A stretch of DNA of 64,000 nt, taken from the NCBI RefSeq assembly GCF_047663525.1, contig NC_092587.1, forward strand, positions 146,684,001 to 146,748,000, read 5' to 3'. The notes under the pieces were generated by a model. The model made no database searches, was not told the origin of the DNA, and saw nothing but the letters and a program-made list of their open reading frames with translations. Positions within the stretch are counted from its first letter, which is position 1. Each line of letters starts with the position of its first letter. Positions 14,701-28,030 of this stretch are shown piece after piece. The translations under genes and the position numbers were made by a program. This DNA is from Anas platyrhynchos (taxonomy: Eukaryota; Chordata; Aves; Anseriformes; Anatidae).

Positions 14701-15930
14701 GAGTTTGTTGATTAGATTGGGAAATGTGCTGGACAAATCTGTACCGGTGAAAACTGCTTTTCTGGACTGAAGAAATATTTACTGCCCATATTCAGCTACG
14801 TGGTCTGTTACTGTGAAAACCTTGCCTAATGTGCAGTACATTTTTTCCTGTATCTGCTAGGTGAATTAGAATACACTCTGAAATAATGCAGTTCTGAGCA
14901 GAAACTACCAGGAGTAAAAGCTGGCCTGAGAGCAAAAGCTTTAGGCAGTGTGAAACAGGAGGTTAATCCGTAAGTATTTCCATGTAATGCTATTTAGTCC
15001 AGTAGATGCTCTCTCTTCAGCTGTAGTAGTGACATCCTTATATTGAAATTCAGCCTCCTAACGTGCAGATATGCTTTCCATTGACCAGACTTTCTCTGAC
15101 AAATACACTGACATTTTAGGGGGAGAAGAAGATGCGTCTTATTCAGTTTTGGTGCTGCTGTTCTGAAGATGTTTATGAAATTAGGCCTAGGGAGCTTTAT
15201 GGAGCATCTTACATGGAAGCCTAAACCACAGCCATTATTTATATCAACATTAAGTAATTGTGTAACCCCAAAGGAATGGCAATGTGTTATTTTAAGCAAT
15301 CAGACGGGGCATAAGAGACTGTCTGATATCACATGTTGGCAAGAAGATTAATGCTGAAATCTTAAGCCATGCCAGGTTTAAAAATGATGAATGGTACTGC
15401 TCAGTGTCTAAAATGTGTTATCTTTTTTGAAACACACACAATTTTTTCCCTGCATAGGGAATAATTGTCTGCCTATCACAGTATGCAGATGGATGACCAA
15501 ACTTGCAAAACAACCTTAACTTCCAGGTCTTGGAGAAGCTGATGAATATCCAAATCATTAGGATACCAGGCTGCATTATACCATACAGCATAGCCTGCAT
15601 AGCACAGCATTATAGCAAACTGTTACAGGTTTTGTATGTTGTCCTGGATAAGACTTACAGGCCCAGACCCACAAAGGCTTGATGCTTCTATTGAAAGCAG
15701 ACGGAATCCACTTCAAAGAGCAGTTACGTTTCTTAAAAACTTTTGTTTGTCTGGGACTAGGTCCGTATCTATTGGGAAAATAAAGTAGAGGAGGACTGCT
15801 AGAACTCCATCATTTCCCATGTTTGCCAGGCTAAATGTAATTAATGTGAAGTGCTCAGCTACTACAAAAGCTGGGGGCATAGAAATATGTAAACAAAACA
15901 AAAAAGATGGTGAGCAATTCTTTGCTCGAT

Positions 15931-16206
15931 CAGATAATGACAGAACAAGGGGAATGGTTTTAAACTAAAAGATGGGGGATTTAGATTAGAGGTTAGGAGG
16001 AAATTCTTCACTGTGAGGTGGTGACGCACTGAAACAGGCTGCCCAGAGAGGTTGTGGATGCCCCATCCCTGAAGGTGTTCAAAACCAGGCTGGATGGGGC
16101 TTTGGCCAACCTGATCTAGTGGGTGGCATCCCTGCCTATGGCAGGGGGGTTGGAATTAGATGATCTTTGTGGTCCCTTCCAACCCAAACCATTTTGTGAT
16201 TCTATG
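15931..16206 (+). mobile_element. CR1 LINE fragment (3' end)
   Basis: Starts at 'gacagaacaaggggaatggt' and carries the standard CR1 succession: 'aggaggaaattcttcactgt', 'caggctgcccagagaggttg', 'ggctggatggggctttggcc', and the end 'ggtcccttccaacc...attttgtgattctatga'. In-frame stops break the pol reading. The 3' end is complete and the 5' end truncated, as is typical for CR1. Confidence 0.93.
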
Positions 16207-16600
16207 AAAAGCTTACGCATTCTCTAACAGATGAACAATGAAAAATTTTTAATATTAAAAGTGGATTATATTCATATAATAAAGTGTATTATCACTGTAA
16301 AAATGAAGAAATAAAACACAAAACAAGTATAAGCAATAAGTCTGTTGTATGTTTGGAAAATGCCTTTTTTTTTTTTTTTCTCCACAACAAAATGCTATAG
16401 AAATGAAGTCCTGTTTAGGCAGGAGAGACATTTGGCTCAAATAACTCCAAATATTGGTGCTAAAAGAAAATTGATACTGAAAGAATTCCAGGCAGTTGTG
16501 ATACTGATAGTTATATGAAACAAGAGTTCCTTGCTTTCCAGGAGTGTAATATTACGTGAAGTTTTGGCAGAATAAGGTAATATTTATTAACCTGTTTTCT

Positions 16601-16674
16601 TAGCTTAATGCAATTTATGAGTTGTACTCAAGTTTCATAGCTTAATGCAATTTATGAGTTGTACTCAAGTTTCA
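16601..16674. repeat. Perfect 37-bp tandem duplication
   Basis: The 37-base unit beginning 'tagcttaatgcaatttatga' occurs twice without any mismatch, followed by the first three bases of a third copy. The lack of divergence points to a recent slippage or microduplication event, or to an assembly artefact. Confidence 0.93.
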
Positions 16675-19600
16675 TAGATTGAAAGCTAAATGCTTACATG
16701 TTCACCTGTATGTCAGAATCAAGCTGGAACATTTGTCACCTTTAAAAATCAATGTTTCTGACTCCTTAGTACGTGTGACCTTGAGCTTGTGGATTTCGGC
16801 TGTCTCACCAGGTGACTGCTGTAACTATTCTCTGAAACAAATAGCAGCACTGTCACTTTCTTCCTCATCTAAAAGGTGTTTCTGCTGCATTTTGAAGGGA
16901 GTAATGTAGGTAAGTAATTACAGGCATTCACCTCCCTGAACCTCAGGTTAAAGCCCATCAATTTTGCAGGTGCATGTGGTGTAAGATGTGAATGATGCTC
17001 TTTCCCTCAGCACCCCTACTGGATAGTCCAGGGAGCCCAGACTGAGCATACTGGCTGTTTTGAATTCCTATCTGATCAGATTTGCTCTGAGGGCTCACCT
17101 CTGTTCTGCATTCAGCTTGCTCTTGTCTGGCTGCCACTACCATGGATCAAGTGGCTCCATATCCACACTCGGGGGCAGACAAGGAGAAAATCTGCTATTT
17201 CAAAATGCTCACACTGACCTGGGATTCCCCCTGACCCCAGCTGCACTGTATCAGAGGCAAGGCACCTTTCTGGGTTTAAAAACATCCAGGGATGGATGTA
17301 GCAGTGCTCCCCATCATAACATCTAAATCAGTTTGTAGAACTAGTGTATAAAGGTTTTGATAGTGCCAGAATGAAGAATGAAGTCCTTTGTGTAACGACA
17401 GACCTGGCAAAGACAGCAGGAGGAATACGGTGCTCAGAGTCACTGCCCTGCTGGTCTGTCTCAGCCTTGACCAAAGATTAAAATCTTCATGGCTCATTTT
17501 TGATGTCTGTTCAACCTTCCATTTTCATTAACAATGTTAGAAAAGAAGTGGATGTGCACCACTGTCAATGCTTTTAAAGATTCTGGATTGAAACTGTGGA
17601 GGTTTGTGACCTCAGAAGTTAACTTTATGTATGTACCACATGTATTTTAACCGTAATTTGGAGTTTAATTGTTCTCCAAAATGCATAGGGCTGGGCGTGA
17701 AAATGAAGTATATTTAAACATTTCAGCTTGGGGAAAAAGCTCTACTGTATGGGAATACGAATTCAGAAGTTCACTGAGGAACTGTAAGGATAATTGGGGA
17801 TCGGGTCTACAGCGAATTTAGCGGCAGAGCTGCTGCAGGCAGATGTAGCTAGCCAACAGACTGGGAACGAGCATACTGCCAGAGTTTCAAATTAATGGGA
17901 TGTCTCCTGGGAATGAGCGTCAGGAAGGAAAATCCTGCTGGTTGTTTGAGTCTAACTTTCTGCTCCTCACCTCTCGCCACCTGCCTGGACCATTCTGCCC
18001 AACCACTAGGGAGCTCTGCCAGCACAGGTCTTGCATAAGAAGTTCCATTATTCAAGTTTAATCCAGCAGCCTAGATCTGGGACATACTTAGCTATTTCCT
18101 AGAAGTGTTAGCTCCATTTTATTCAGGATTTCCATGGTTTTATTGCCAGGCAGTTTAACTGAGAGTAATTCAATTTTCCCCTGCGTCTTTTATTATGGGA
18201 AAGAACCTGTAACTGCTGGGAGTTTGTATGATGCTTCACTTTTTTTTTTTTCTTGTGATAGTGATGTAATTCCTGCATGATGTATGTATTATAGCATTAC
18301 CTAGGCTTTACTATTACTATTATACAGCTGACATACTTCAGGGAACGTGAATGGGAAACTATCACTCAGGACAGTGTATTTATAGCAGCAGCACGGTAAG
18401 AGCAGGAGCAGAGAGGGCTGTGACTCACGAGTGGTGATGCTCACCTTGTGATGGCTGTGACACGTCCTGCTCCCAGCTGCCCTTCCACCCTCTGACATGC
18501 CATTTTCAGGCCCCGGAGCAGACGTGGCTCAGCTGTTCATGTAGCAGCTGCTGAATTTTGGCAATTTGAAGCTCAGTATATGAAGGTAACCCCAAATAAT
18601 TTTTGGCTTACCTTAAAATATTGGCCTGCCAACTGCAGCTCTTCAGCAGCTGTTCTCCAACTGATGCAGAGTTGCACCAGAACCAAAAATCTCTGGGGAA
18701 AGAGAGACAGGATCTCTATCAGTGGCTCCAAAGAGTCAAGAGGTTGGATGAGAGAAAAGTTATTATGTATACTGTGTGGAGAAACTCAGGAACATTTTCA
18801 GGCTCTTTGGGTGGAGTAGGTGCCACAGCCTTAACCCAGTTTCAAGTTGAGGTGAAGCATATCCAAGATAAGTCATCTCTGATCATCAGTCAGAACTCCT
18901 AGAGTGGGAGCCAGCTCCAGATTCACAAACCTATTTACATGTCTGTAGTGTGGGTTTCTACATGTGAGGTGTGTGTTTAACGTGCAAAAGATGCAGCAAC
19001 TACAGTCAATGGGGCCTTGAGACCAGTTCTGTATCTTTGTGGGTTATGCCCTCTCCTTTCATTGACCATGCCATGAGTAATGTTCATCAACTCATACTCA
19101 TCTCTTTATTTCTGCAAGTACTAAAGGCCCTGTGCCTCTCTTCTTATTTGTCATTGTTTCTCTTTCCCATTTGTTGGTAATACTTCTTGAGTCTGTTTGG
19201 GAGATAACTGTCAGAGACTTCACACACTTTTGTAGAAATCTTATGAACATCAGTGGATTGAATAGTTTTTGCTTTATATTAGGGACTCAACTCGAAGATG
19301 TGCCAGTTGGGCTCAGCACTCCGAGGCTGTGTCAGCCTGCATCACTTGGTGTCCCTCCTCCAACACACAAACTGTCGAGTTTCTCACTGGATCAATAAGA
19401 TTTTTTATGAGTTCAGAAAGGCTTGCTCTTTTTTTGTTGTTCATCCACACGAAATGGCATTGTATGTTACCTTATTAATCATTCGGTTGTGCCTTTTCCT
19501 CCAATAGACCCTTTAAGAGCACAGCTGTTACCTTGGGCTCAGTTATAGGGAGTCCTTTGTGGTTCACTTTATCCCTTGGTGACTTCATTCGCCTGTAAGA

Positions 19601-20440
19601 TTGCCTGCATAGCCAGAGCACCTACAAGTTTCTTCCCATATCCCCAGCATTATAGTACTGGAAGAATTCCCCATAGGTCTGTGAAATGTACCCTTATGCT
19701 GACCGTCATTATGTTTTCCTTTCTTTCCAATAATTTCCAGGGGTTTTCATTAGTTTAAACACTGTTCTTTACAAGTGTGGCTGGGATTAAACAGGAACAT
19801 TGTTCAGAGAGGAAAGGGCTTCTGGTAGAACAGATGTCACTTACAGGACCATATATCCCCCTTCCCTTGGCAACAGACAGAAGATCTGGCGAACTTATAA
19901 GTGGGCATCCTGCCCTCCCAACAGATGGTCAGAAGTGTGGGGAGCCAAAAACCCATCTATGGACATGAAATATGTTTAAGAGGGCATGTCTAGACACAAA
20001 TGTTGAACTAGCTTTTTAAGCTGAACTTCTGTGCCTGCAGTCAATCTAGATGAAGGGACGTGTTTTAAAAAAGGAACATTCTGTGTCAGCATATGGCTGC
20101 TTTGGTGTTTGGAGCTGCTGATGGTTATTGGGAGGGTTGAGGAGCAGAAGATCATAAAGTAATCACCATAATATAAGAGGTACTCCATTTGGGGTTTCTT
20201 TCTGTTGGGAATATCTAGGAAGAGACCAGACTAAAGTTCTGGTTCGTCTGAGTTTCACAAAATAAGTTCAGGAAATCAGAGGAATCTGCAGTGCAGTTGC
20301 TGACCTGAACATGTAGCCGTAGAGTATCACCTGTGTTTTGGTAGAAAGCTGAACTTGTTTTCTTATGGTTTTGTCATATTTGCCAACAACATTAAGAATC
20401 AGATCAGTTTTTATTGTGACAAATCTGTCTCACAAAATAA

Positions 20441-20478
20441 AGAAGTTATAATAGTTCTTAGAAGTTATAGTGGTTCTT
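20441..20478. repeat. 19-bp tandem duplication
   Basis: The unit starting 'agaagttata' and ending 'gttctt' is present twice (20441-20459, 20460-20478) with two differences. A small local duplication in intergenic DNA. Confidence 0.8.
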
Positions 20479-21609
20479 AGCAAGTTTTTAGGAGAAAGTC
20501 TACATGTGCTACAGTAGCTGGGCAAGGAAATGTATATTGCAATAAGGATACATAACTACATCAAGACTTGTGCCCTAAACTTTCCTACAGCTGAAAATGC
20601 TCACTAGCATACAGTCTATACGTTACTCATGATCTGCCTTTGCTCTTACCTGTTGAACTCTTACCCATCTGAACTTGAAAATCAAGTAGGTTTAAGTTGG
20701 TTGCCTGGTGTGCTAGATAAAGCCATAGCAAGCTGTGATAAACTCTTGCAAGAAGTTTATTGGCTAACATTAAGAAATGGATGGAGATTTATATGCATCA
20801 AGGCAGCTCAGCTGCAGAATTTGTTTTTGCATGTGTGTAATGGAGCAGCTGACCTCAGCTTTGAAGGAAAAAAGAGTCAAAGATTCATGAACGGAGAGAG
20901 GGACAGAGTATTTCTGTGTGAGATGAGAAACTGAAGGAACTGGCTGGTTCATTGCTGTGTCCTGAGAGCGACAGCACAGTCGGAGTGCGTACAAGTACAG
21001 ACACAGCTAAGCCAGTCTTTACTCTGCATCATCAGTGCAATCAGACAGCTCTTGATAATTGCCTTTCTCGTGGCAAAAGGGAGCTTAACCTCTGGCTAGT
21101 GTGTGCTCTGGCAGAAACGCTACCAAATGCAACAATAATTTGGTAGTGTGTGCACTTCCCTGGAGAGGCCTGGCTAGAGACTGTTTGGATGTTTCACTTA
21201 CAAGTGGAAATTGTGTAATAATTATTTTCATTCACTGCCCAGCCTGTTTTGATGACCCAGGGCTGAATAGTCACGCCTCACATTGTCATTCACCTACACG
21301 TTCCCCTTGCTGGATCCAACTCCGTTCTGCTTCACGCTGATTTCACAGCCATACTTTTCACTGTAATTTCTGAGTATTCTGAGTTTTGGCATTTTCTGAT
21401 GTAGCCAAAATCATTTGCCTTGTGGTTTTATTTAATTTATTTATTTTTATAGCTGTATCCTGTATGGATGTACGATTTGACTGCATATATGTTGTTCTGT
21501 AGCTGGAGAAGATTATGAAGTCAATCTCTAAGTGAGCTAGCAGTGTGCATTCAGGAGCACTCCTCATTAGTTAGTTCATAAAAGCATTTTTTAAAATTTT
21601 TTCAGCATG

Positions 21610-21675
21610 AATCACAGAATCACAGAATTGTCTACATTGGAAGAGACCTCAAGATCATCGAGTCCAACCTCATGA
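21610..21675 (-). mobile_element. CR1 LINE fragment (short 3' end)
   Basis: Reads 'atcacagaatcacagaattg', then 'ttggaagagacctcaagatc' and 'atcgagtccaacctc', the complement of a CR1 3' terminus of the same subtype as the copy at 51169-51440. Only about 65 bases are clear; the flank to about 21720 may be decayed CR1. Confidence 0.88.
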
Positions 21676-24600
21676 AGTGCCCTGTGAACTCAGTACCAGC
21701 TTCTTGGTATTTACCAGCCTGTTTTCCATTCTCTTTTAGCCCAGCTAAAAATTACTTTGACTAAATCCTAGCTGACACAAAGTCTCATGAGCAACACGAG
21801 GTTTCCTTATTAATAGTATTTTATTTCAATAATGAAATCCACAACTGTGTTGAATTGTGGTGCCCAGGCTCCTTGTCTCTCTAGCATTTAAAGCACGCAC
21901 AGAGCTTGTAAGGAAGGTGGACGCAGCCTGTCCTGTGGGGTAGAAGAGTAAGTCTGTTTGTGAGTGCTGTGAAAATGCCTCATTGAGGACCTAAATCCAT
22001 GTTTCTGTACTGCCTGGAGAAACCTAACTGCAGTCCCTCCTGCTCCAAGCATGCCTTTGCGCAGCAAAGTGTGGACACACGAGTACTATGCCGAGTGCTA
22101 AGTAAATCTCCAGACAAATCTAAGGGAGTGTTACCTGGGCGAGGACAGTGTGGCTGACCTCTTATCTTCAGGGAATCGTATTTCGCAGTCCAACAGTTGC
22201 ATAAGTTGGCTCATGCAATGGATTCTCATCCTCATTTACAGCTAACATGCTACCCTAATTAATAGAAAAATTCCTATGTTTACAGAAAAAAAAAAAAAAA
22301 AAAAAGGACAATTTGATAGCAATTCCTTCTCTTGCAAGGTCATCATAAGGAATCTCGCTGCGATGATTTTGGTGGTGTTGGCACACACATCACAAGCCAC
22401 AGACCCAGGTGCACGCTGAATGCAGACATAGGTCACAGGGGTGGTTTAGCTGCTGGGCTATAGGCCAAGGTGAGGGCAAACGTTTTTCATCACTCTTGTG
22501 CAAGCTGGGCCACGGTGTGGCATGGGGAGCTCGAGGAGACTCTGAAGTGGTAAACCTTCAAGTTGTGGGCAGTGGGAAAGACGACAGTTTTTAAACTCTG
22601 TGGGTTCAGGTTTACCTGCGTTCTGCACAGAAAATAAAAAGGTCATCTTTGAGTCTGAATATGCAATAGGAGTGTGCACAGGGTGCTGCCTGTTTTCCTC
22701 ACGTAGAAGCTTCTAGTTTATCAAATTACAGCCGTTTATTTAGTAAATGTGTCATGTCAATGAACAATTATTAACTGAATATGCTTATGCGTGTTACCAT
22801 GGTTAATTCTACACACTTACTGCAGAACGGCTGCGTAAATGAGGAGATTATTGGTGTGGTTAATTTGTATGCCACATCTGACGCATAAAACAGAGTTTTC
22901 TTATTTGTAGACAGAGCCATGGGGACACAGGGTGGCCTTGGGACAGCCACGCCAGTGGGCACTGCTGCCTCATGTCATTTGGTCTCGAGTTATTCCTCAG
23001 GTTAGACAGATGCAAGTTGCTAACCTGCATGGTTCTACTGCAACATTTGGTATTTTCCTTGAAACTTCAGCTTTTCTTTAAAAACCTCATCTCTTCCAAA
23101 TAATAGGAAAGCCTCTAGCCCTAGGTATTGGAGGGAGCTGCCTGGAAAGATTAGAAACAATGTGGGAAGGATCCTGGAGGGCAAATAAATGGAGCTGAGA
23201 ATGAATTACTGGGAAGCAAATCGGAAACTTTTTGCAGGGCCATCCTCTTTGTATCTGAGAAATCAGTCTGGAATTTGTAAAGGTGTAGCGTGTTCAAAAC
23301 CGTAAAAATATATGTAACAAAAAGCCTCTTTTTCCTGCAGTTCATTATTATTAATGCTTATTGAAAAGGTGAATGAGTTGGTACATGAAGTGGCCTGCTA
23401 CGTTAACCCCTAAATTTTTGGAGTTTATGTTCCTTGTCAGTGCAAGAAACTTCCCTTAAACCTTTCAGAAACGCTGATGCATTTGCTGGCTTTCTGCTTA
23501 TTTTCTCCACAACTACATTTCTAGTACGGTACAGTATTGTACTGCTCATCGAGTAATTTTAGGAATTTTTTGGTAGAACTTCCATGTTTCTCTGATGAAT
23601 TCAACTTCTGAATTACTAGCTTTATACACTAATCTCAGCTTTCATTGTAAATAAAGATCTACACGTTTCACTTTGTAAAGAAATGCTTGAAAATATGACT
23701 GGAGCACACTCTAGAGGCTTAAAAACTCAACGGCAGATAAATAACTCCAAATTTATTCATATTTCAAATTTCATGATTTTTAAGCCAATCTCATGGTTTT
23801 TTTAAGCTTGATTAGTTTCTGAGGAAGACTTGAAGCATGATTTATGGATAATATGGATTTACATATCTGCTTTTCATTAGGAGAGCTATCTTATATTAAT
23901 TTCTTTCTGCTGATCTGCAGCTGAGTGTTGTATGTTCCTGATTGCTAAGTCCTACAATCTAGGTCAGAGATGCATGAAACTCTGCCAGCTCATAGAGGTG
24001 CTGGCATTATTTCTGGAGGGTTTTGGAAGCTTGCAAAATGTATCCTTGATAGATTTTATGAAAGGATCGTGTCCTGGAAAGAATGAATGCTACACTTCAT
24101 AAAATTATTTGGAGGACTAAGACGTGTATATGTAAATGAAGAAAATTTTTAACAGGTCTATGGATGTCATTAGGCTTTACCAAACCTAGTCTGCCACTTA
24201 AAAAGGGTCATTACCCTATACTGAGGCTATATGTTCTGTGGCATTTTACATCTTGTCACTTGACTTGGGAACTTGCATGGAGAAATGAAAGTGCAAGCTT
24301 GATAAAAGTCTTGATTTATATGTTGCTTCAAATTGTCTGAGTTAAACCATGAGTCTATCCATCTCCACTCTGCAAGTAATTTTTATCTGTATAATATTTC
24401 CAATAAAACATGAAGCTCTTCAAGTGTAGCGAAAGGATCAGTGAATTCTTGGACTGCTGACACCTCAGGATAATGTTTAGCAATGGGTTCGAGTTACTCT
24501 CTTGAAGCATCGTGCAGATATGGCTGGAAGTCTAACTGAGTGACCTAGACAGCTGAGTGTTGTCACTGTATCTGAGCAGCAGTTCATAAAATCATTCATG

Positions 24601-24945
24601 CTTTTTTTTCTGGGCTGTCAAATAGACAGCTATCATCACTGTCACATTTTTGTTGTTATTTTCAGCTATTTATTAGGCATACATGTTGCCTGCTTGGACT
24701 GTGTTGATCATATATTATTTTATGCTGGCACTCCAGAGCCTCAGAGATGAATCAAACCAAGGCATCCACGTCTGGGTGTGGAGCACACATCCAGTGGTCA
24801 CAAGACCTTTCTTTTTTTAAACTGCAGTTGCTGTCTCTGTTCCCACTTCTTTGGCTGGTCATTACTTCAGGAAACAGAAGATCCATCCTCCGGCCTTAAT
24901 TCCTGTGTTGATTACGCTGCCTACTGGAGCACCACAGGGCAGGAC
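21676..24945. other. Unique intergenic sequence, no gene seen
   Basis: No recognisable gene. An A run lies near 22286-22305. The stretch around 22700-22960 keeps several CpG and homeodomain-like TAAT words in otherwise AT-rich DNA and could be a conserved non-coding element, which cannot be tested here. The remainder shows nothing distinctive. Confidence 0.55.
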
Positions 24946-25020
24946 AAATCATAGAATCGTAGAGTATCCAGAGCTGGAAGGGACCCACAAGGATCATCGA
25001 GTCCCAGCTCCTGGCATCAC
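24946..25020 (-). mobile_element. CR1 LINE fragment (short 3' end)
   Basis: Reads 'aatcatagaatcgtagagta', then 'gctggaagggacccacaagg' and 'atcatcgagtcccagctcct', the complement of a CR1 3' end. About 75 bases remain. Confidence 0.88.
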
Positions 25021-25463
25021 ACAGGTGTACTCAAAAATTCAAGCCATGTGACTAAGTGCATGGGATATCTGGGATAAAAGGGTGAAGAACTCTCAAAGAT
25101 AAAGAAAATACCAACCAGGAACAAAACTGAAAGCATTTATTCCCCTTACACAGCAGGAGCACACCTGAGCTGCTACATCAGAGTAAGTCCTCTAATGATT
25201 ATTAAGGTAAGGGAAGGCCATGGCTACAAAAAATGGTAGGACCAAAAAGCCTGAGTTGCTTTTCCGAAGGAAGAAATGTTCTGCATATCTATGTAGTTAA
25301 CTGGACAATGCATCTGGGCAGATTTGTTTTCCCTAAAATGTATGTACCATTCCAAAACAAAACAAAACAAAAAACCTCACTTTTGATTGAAAAATGGTTT
25401 ACACGTTGGGAAAACCAAAGCATTTTAATTTAAAAAAAAAATACAGGAAATAAAAATAATAAT

Positions 25464-25492
25464 AAAAAAAAGCTTTTTTTTTTTTTTTTTTT
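25464..25492. repeat. A-run/T-run inverted homopolymer
   Basis: Eight A, then GC, then nineteen T. The first eight T pair with the A run as a perfect palindrome (25464-25481). Low complexity. Confidence 0.85.
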
Positions 25493-26162
25493 GGTAAAAC
25501 TTATTTTAAGGGATATTTTACTTACCACACATTCCCATCAGAAGATATTTTTACTAGTCTTACTGGTTAGTTTTCAAGACTAGATCAAATACCTCCAATT
25601 TTTCTGCCAACCAAAACTTCCCACCTTTCTAATCTCTCACTTTCTTTTCACCTCTCTTTCACCACTTTTCGAATACCATCTGTGGTATTCATCGGTGTTT
25701 AATTCAGCCTTTGCCAGCACCCTGCATCTTGGGCAGGCTGAAAAATCTTGGGCTAGGCCAAACTCTGGTTACAGAAATGGTTTTGGCAGTATTAACTCCT
25801 GATATCTATGCACATGCAGTTAAATTCCTCTGGGAAGAAAATCTTGTGTTTTCATGGTAACTACCTACAATGACAAAATAAAAATTAAAAAGGGGAATAA
25901 GAGGGGATACAAAGACAAGGGAAAGATAAAGTAAATATGAATGAAGAAGAGAACATCAAGAGAAATAGAAGGAAATAAAGACATGTGTCATGTAACTGGT
26001 CAAAGAGGGAAATAGCATGTAATACACCTAAGAGAATTTATATATATCACTTCATCTTTCAATCAAAAAAGAGTAATTAAGAGCTATACATAAGATGGGA
26101 CCTTCTTAGAGAAGACTCCATTCATTTTTGCTTTTTTCAGTGTTTGCTACAACTCAATGTCT

Positions 26163-26163
<1 letters not shown>

Positions 26164-26195
<32 letters not shown>
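26164..26195. repeat. Poly-T run, 32 bases
   Basis: Thirty-two consecutive T. It could be the poly-A end of a minus-strand insertion, but the sequence to its right (from 26196) does not resemble a known transcript, so it is recorded only as a homopolymer. Confidence 0.9.
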
Positions 26196-27679
26196 CCTCC
26201 AAAAATTGTTCCTGATTCTGCAACGGCAAATAAAAACATGGGGTAATTTCTGCTTGCTCTGTAGCCTTTGTGTGTGTAAGCAGTACCTCCTTGTGTATAG
26301 CTAGAGGCTAAGGGAAAGCCAGTGTGAAGTGTTGCCAGAAGGGCTTGTTCTTTACCTGCTTTTTAAAAAGCATTATTTGTTTAAATACCACTGGTTTTAA
26401 GTCTCGAGAAAAAAATACTCATTTTGTTGACCTTTTTCTTTTTGCAGAATTAAAAAAAAAAAAAAAAAAACACAAACAAAACACAACAAAACAGTTTAAT
26501 GGCTAGTTATGTGAGGACACTTTGTAACACCTTTCTATAAACATTTTGTGATTTATTACTCTTTATGTTCTCCAGGTTAGTGTTCAGCTCTGCTTCTTTT
26601 GAATTGCTTGTACAGCTGCCTTTGTCCTTTGCTAAAATAAAGAGGGACGTTCACAGTAGGGCAAAATTAAGAAAATCCTGCAGTGGCTCTAGAGTTTTTA
26701 GCTACTATTACACATGAGGGTGCATAGTATCAGCCTGCGTGGACTGATAAAATCACGGTGCCTGAGTAAAATCTGTATGTGCGCTGCAGTCTGAACTCTG
26801 CAGCGAAAGTTGGAGGGAGCCTTTCACCGCTGGGGACGTGACAGGAAGCAGAAGCTGCTCTGGCTTGGATCTGTAATGAAGTTAGCTCCAATTCATCTAG
26901 CTCGTCTTACGGGTAGGGGGAGGCACTGTGAAAGCAATTATTAAGAGACAGAGCTAAGAACATCACTGAGCTCAGCATACTAAGCTTTTGAGCTTTTGTG
27001 ATTTTATTAGATACACGGATGAGGTCACCTTTTAAAATAGCTGAGAGGAAGAGAAAGGAGAAAAGATGTGGGTTGCCTACAGTTGTGCTGCTAAAGAAAT
27101 CAAGGAGCCTCTAGCTAACACGCGGCGGTTCATTTTGGGCTGCTATTTTCATTATTCTGAAAAATGTGCTGAGAAATTGGGATTCCCCTGTTTCGTTTTG
27201 CTTTCCTGAAAATTCTTGAGGAGTAAATCAGAACCATTTTTGTAAATGCAGCCTCTAGTCCTGGAAATCCATAAGCAATCACTGGAGTTGTTTCGGTCCT
27301 TCTGGCCGTGGGTGACCAAAGAGAAATTCTGTTTTATGTCTGCATTTTAAGGCCAGAAGCATGAGCGATTATTTAGTTTGACATTCTCCATATCTCAGAT
27401 CACATCTGAAGTCATATTCATGGGGGCTCCGTTAGATAACTGGCTGCTGTCTCATCTGCTCGCTCAGTACTGAGTAATAAAATGCCTTGAGCTTATTCCT
27501 ATACAGTTTTCCTAATGTCAAGGTAATTAATATGAATTTTCTTTAGCAAATACCACCTAAAACCTCTTGATTATTGATCTTTCTCTTCGAGGTGTAACTC
27601 TAGTTCAGATCGTATTTTAGGCTGTAATTTAGAATTGGAGGTATCTTTTTATTCCTGTGTTCGCTATATAAAAGCTTCT

Positions 27680-28030
27680 GTACAAAATCGTCACGCTTGA
27701 AGGGGCATCAAGGTTCACGTAGTGCATCTTCCTGTTCCCAGGCAGGAACACGCAGAGATTCATCACTTCTGACAGATACTTGTCTCGTGCTTTCTTAAAG
27801 GTTGCAAACAATGCTAAGATTACAACACCTCCCCAGAAAAGCTGTAAAGACATTTCCCAGTGTTGCATCTGAATTTGCCTTGCCACAGTTTAAGCCTGTT
27901 CCTTCTCATTTCATGCACCACAGACACGGGAAACACATTATTTCCATCTGTTTTGCAACAGCCTTTCTATGTGCTTGAAGATTTGCTCCATCTTTTCTCA
28001 TAGGTCATACTCTTTGTGTCTTGCTCCTTC
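27680..28030 (-). mobile_element. Old, diverged CR1-like LINE remnant
   Basis: The stretch has the phrase order of an old CR1 copy read in complement: a 'gaaggggcatcaaggttcac' start, cysteine/proline-poor text with 'ctccccagaaaagctg', 'gcctgttccttctcatt', and 'gcaacagcctttctatgtgc ttgaagattt', which corresponds to the part of CR1 coding for the 3' segment of ORF2. Divergence is high and the boundaries are guesses. It could also be another ancient LINE. Confidence 0.45.

Larger units (their letters stand above)
7656..15930. other. AT-rich intergenic stretch, no gene seen
   Basis: Over 8 kb of AT-rich sequence without recognisable coding, RNA genes or CR1 copies. It contains only simple repeats: an A run at 8559-8579, a CAAA tract near 9114-9136, TAA/TAAA tracts at 10967-11024 and 11680-11720, a short TTTA tract near 12457-12473, a T run near 13171-13187 and a GTT tract near 13945-13964. 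Open frames here are at most about 100 codons and look random. Confidence 0.6.
16207..21609. other. Unique intergenic sequence, no gene seen
   Basis: Single-copy sequence with no recognisable gene. It includes a 37-bp perfect tandem duplication (16601-16674), a diverged 19-bp tandem duplication (20441-20478), and short T runs. All open frames are about 100 codons or less, without family motifs. No tRNA or other structured RNA was recognised. Confidence 0.6.
25023..27680. other. Intergenic sequence with homopolymers, no gene seen
   Basis: No recognisable gene. It contains an A8-GC-T19 palindromic homopolymer pair (25464-25492), a 32-base T run (26164-26195), an A run near 26452-26470, and a CpG-retaining non-repetitive block at about 26740-27130. 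Confidence 0.55.
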
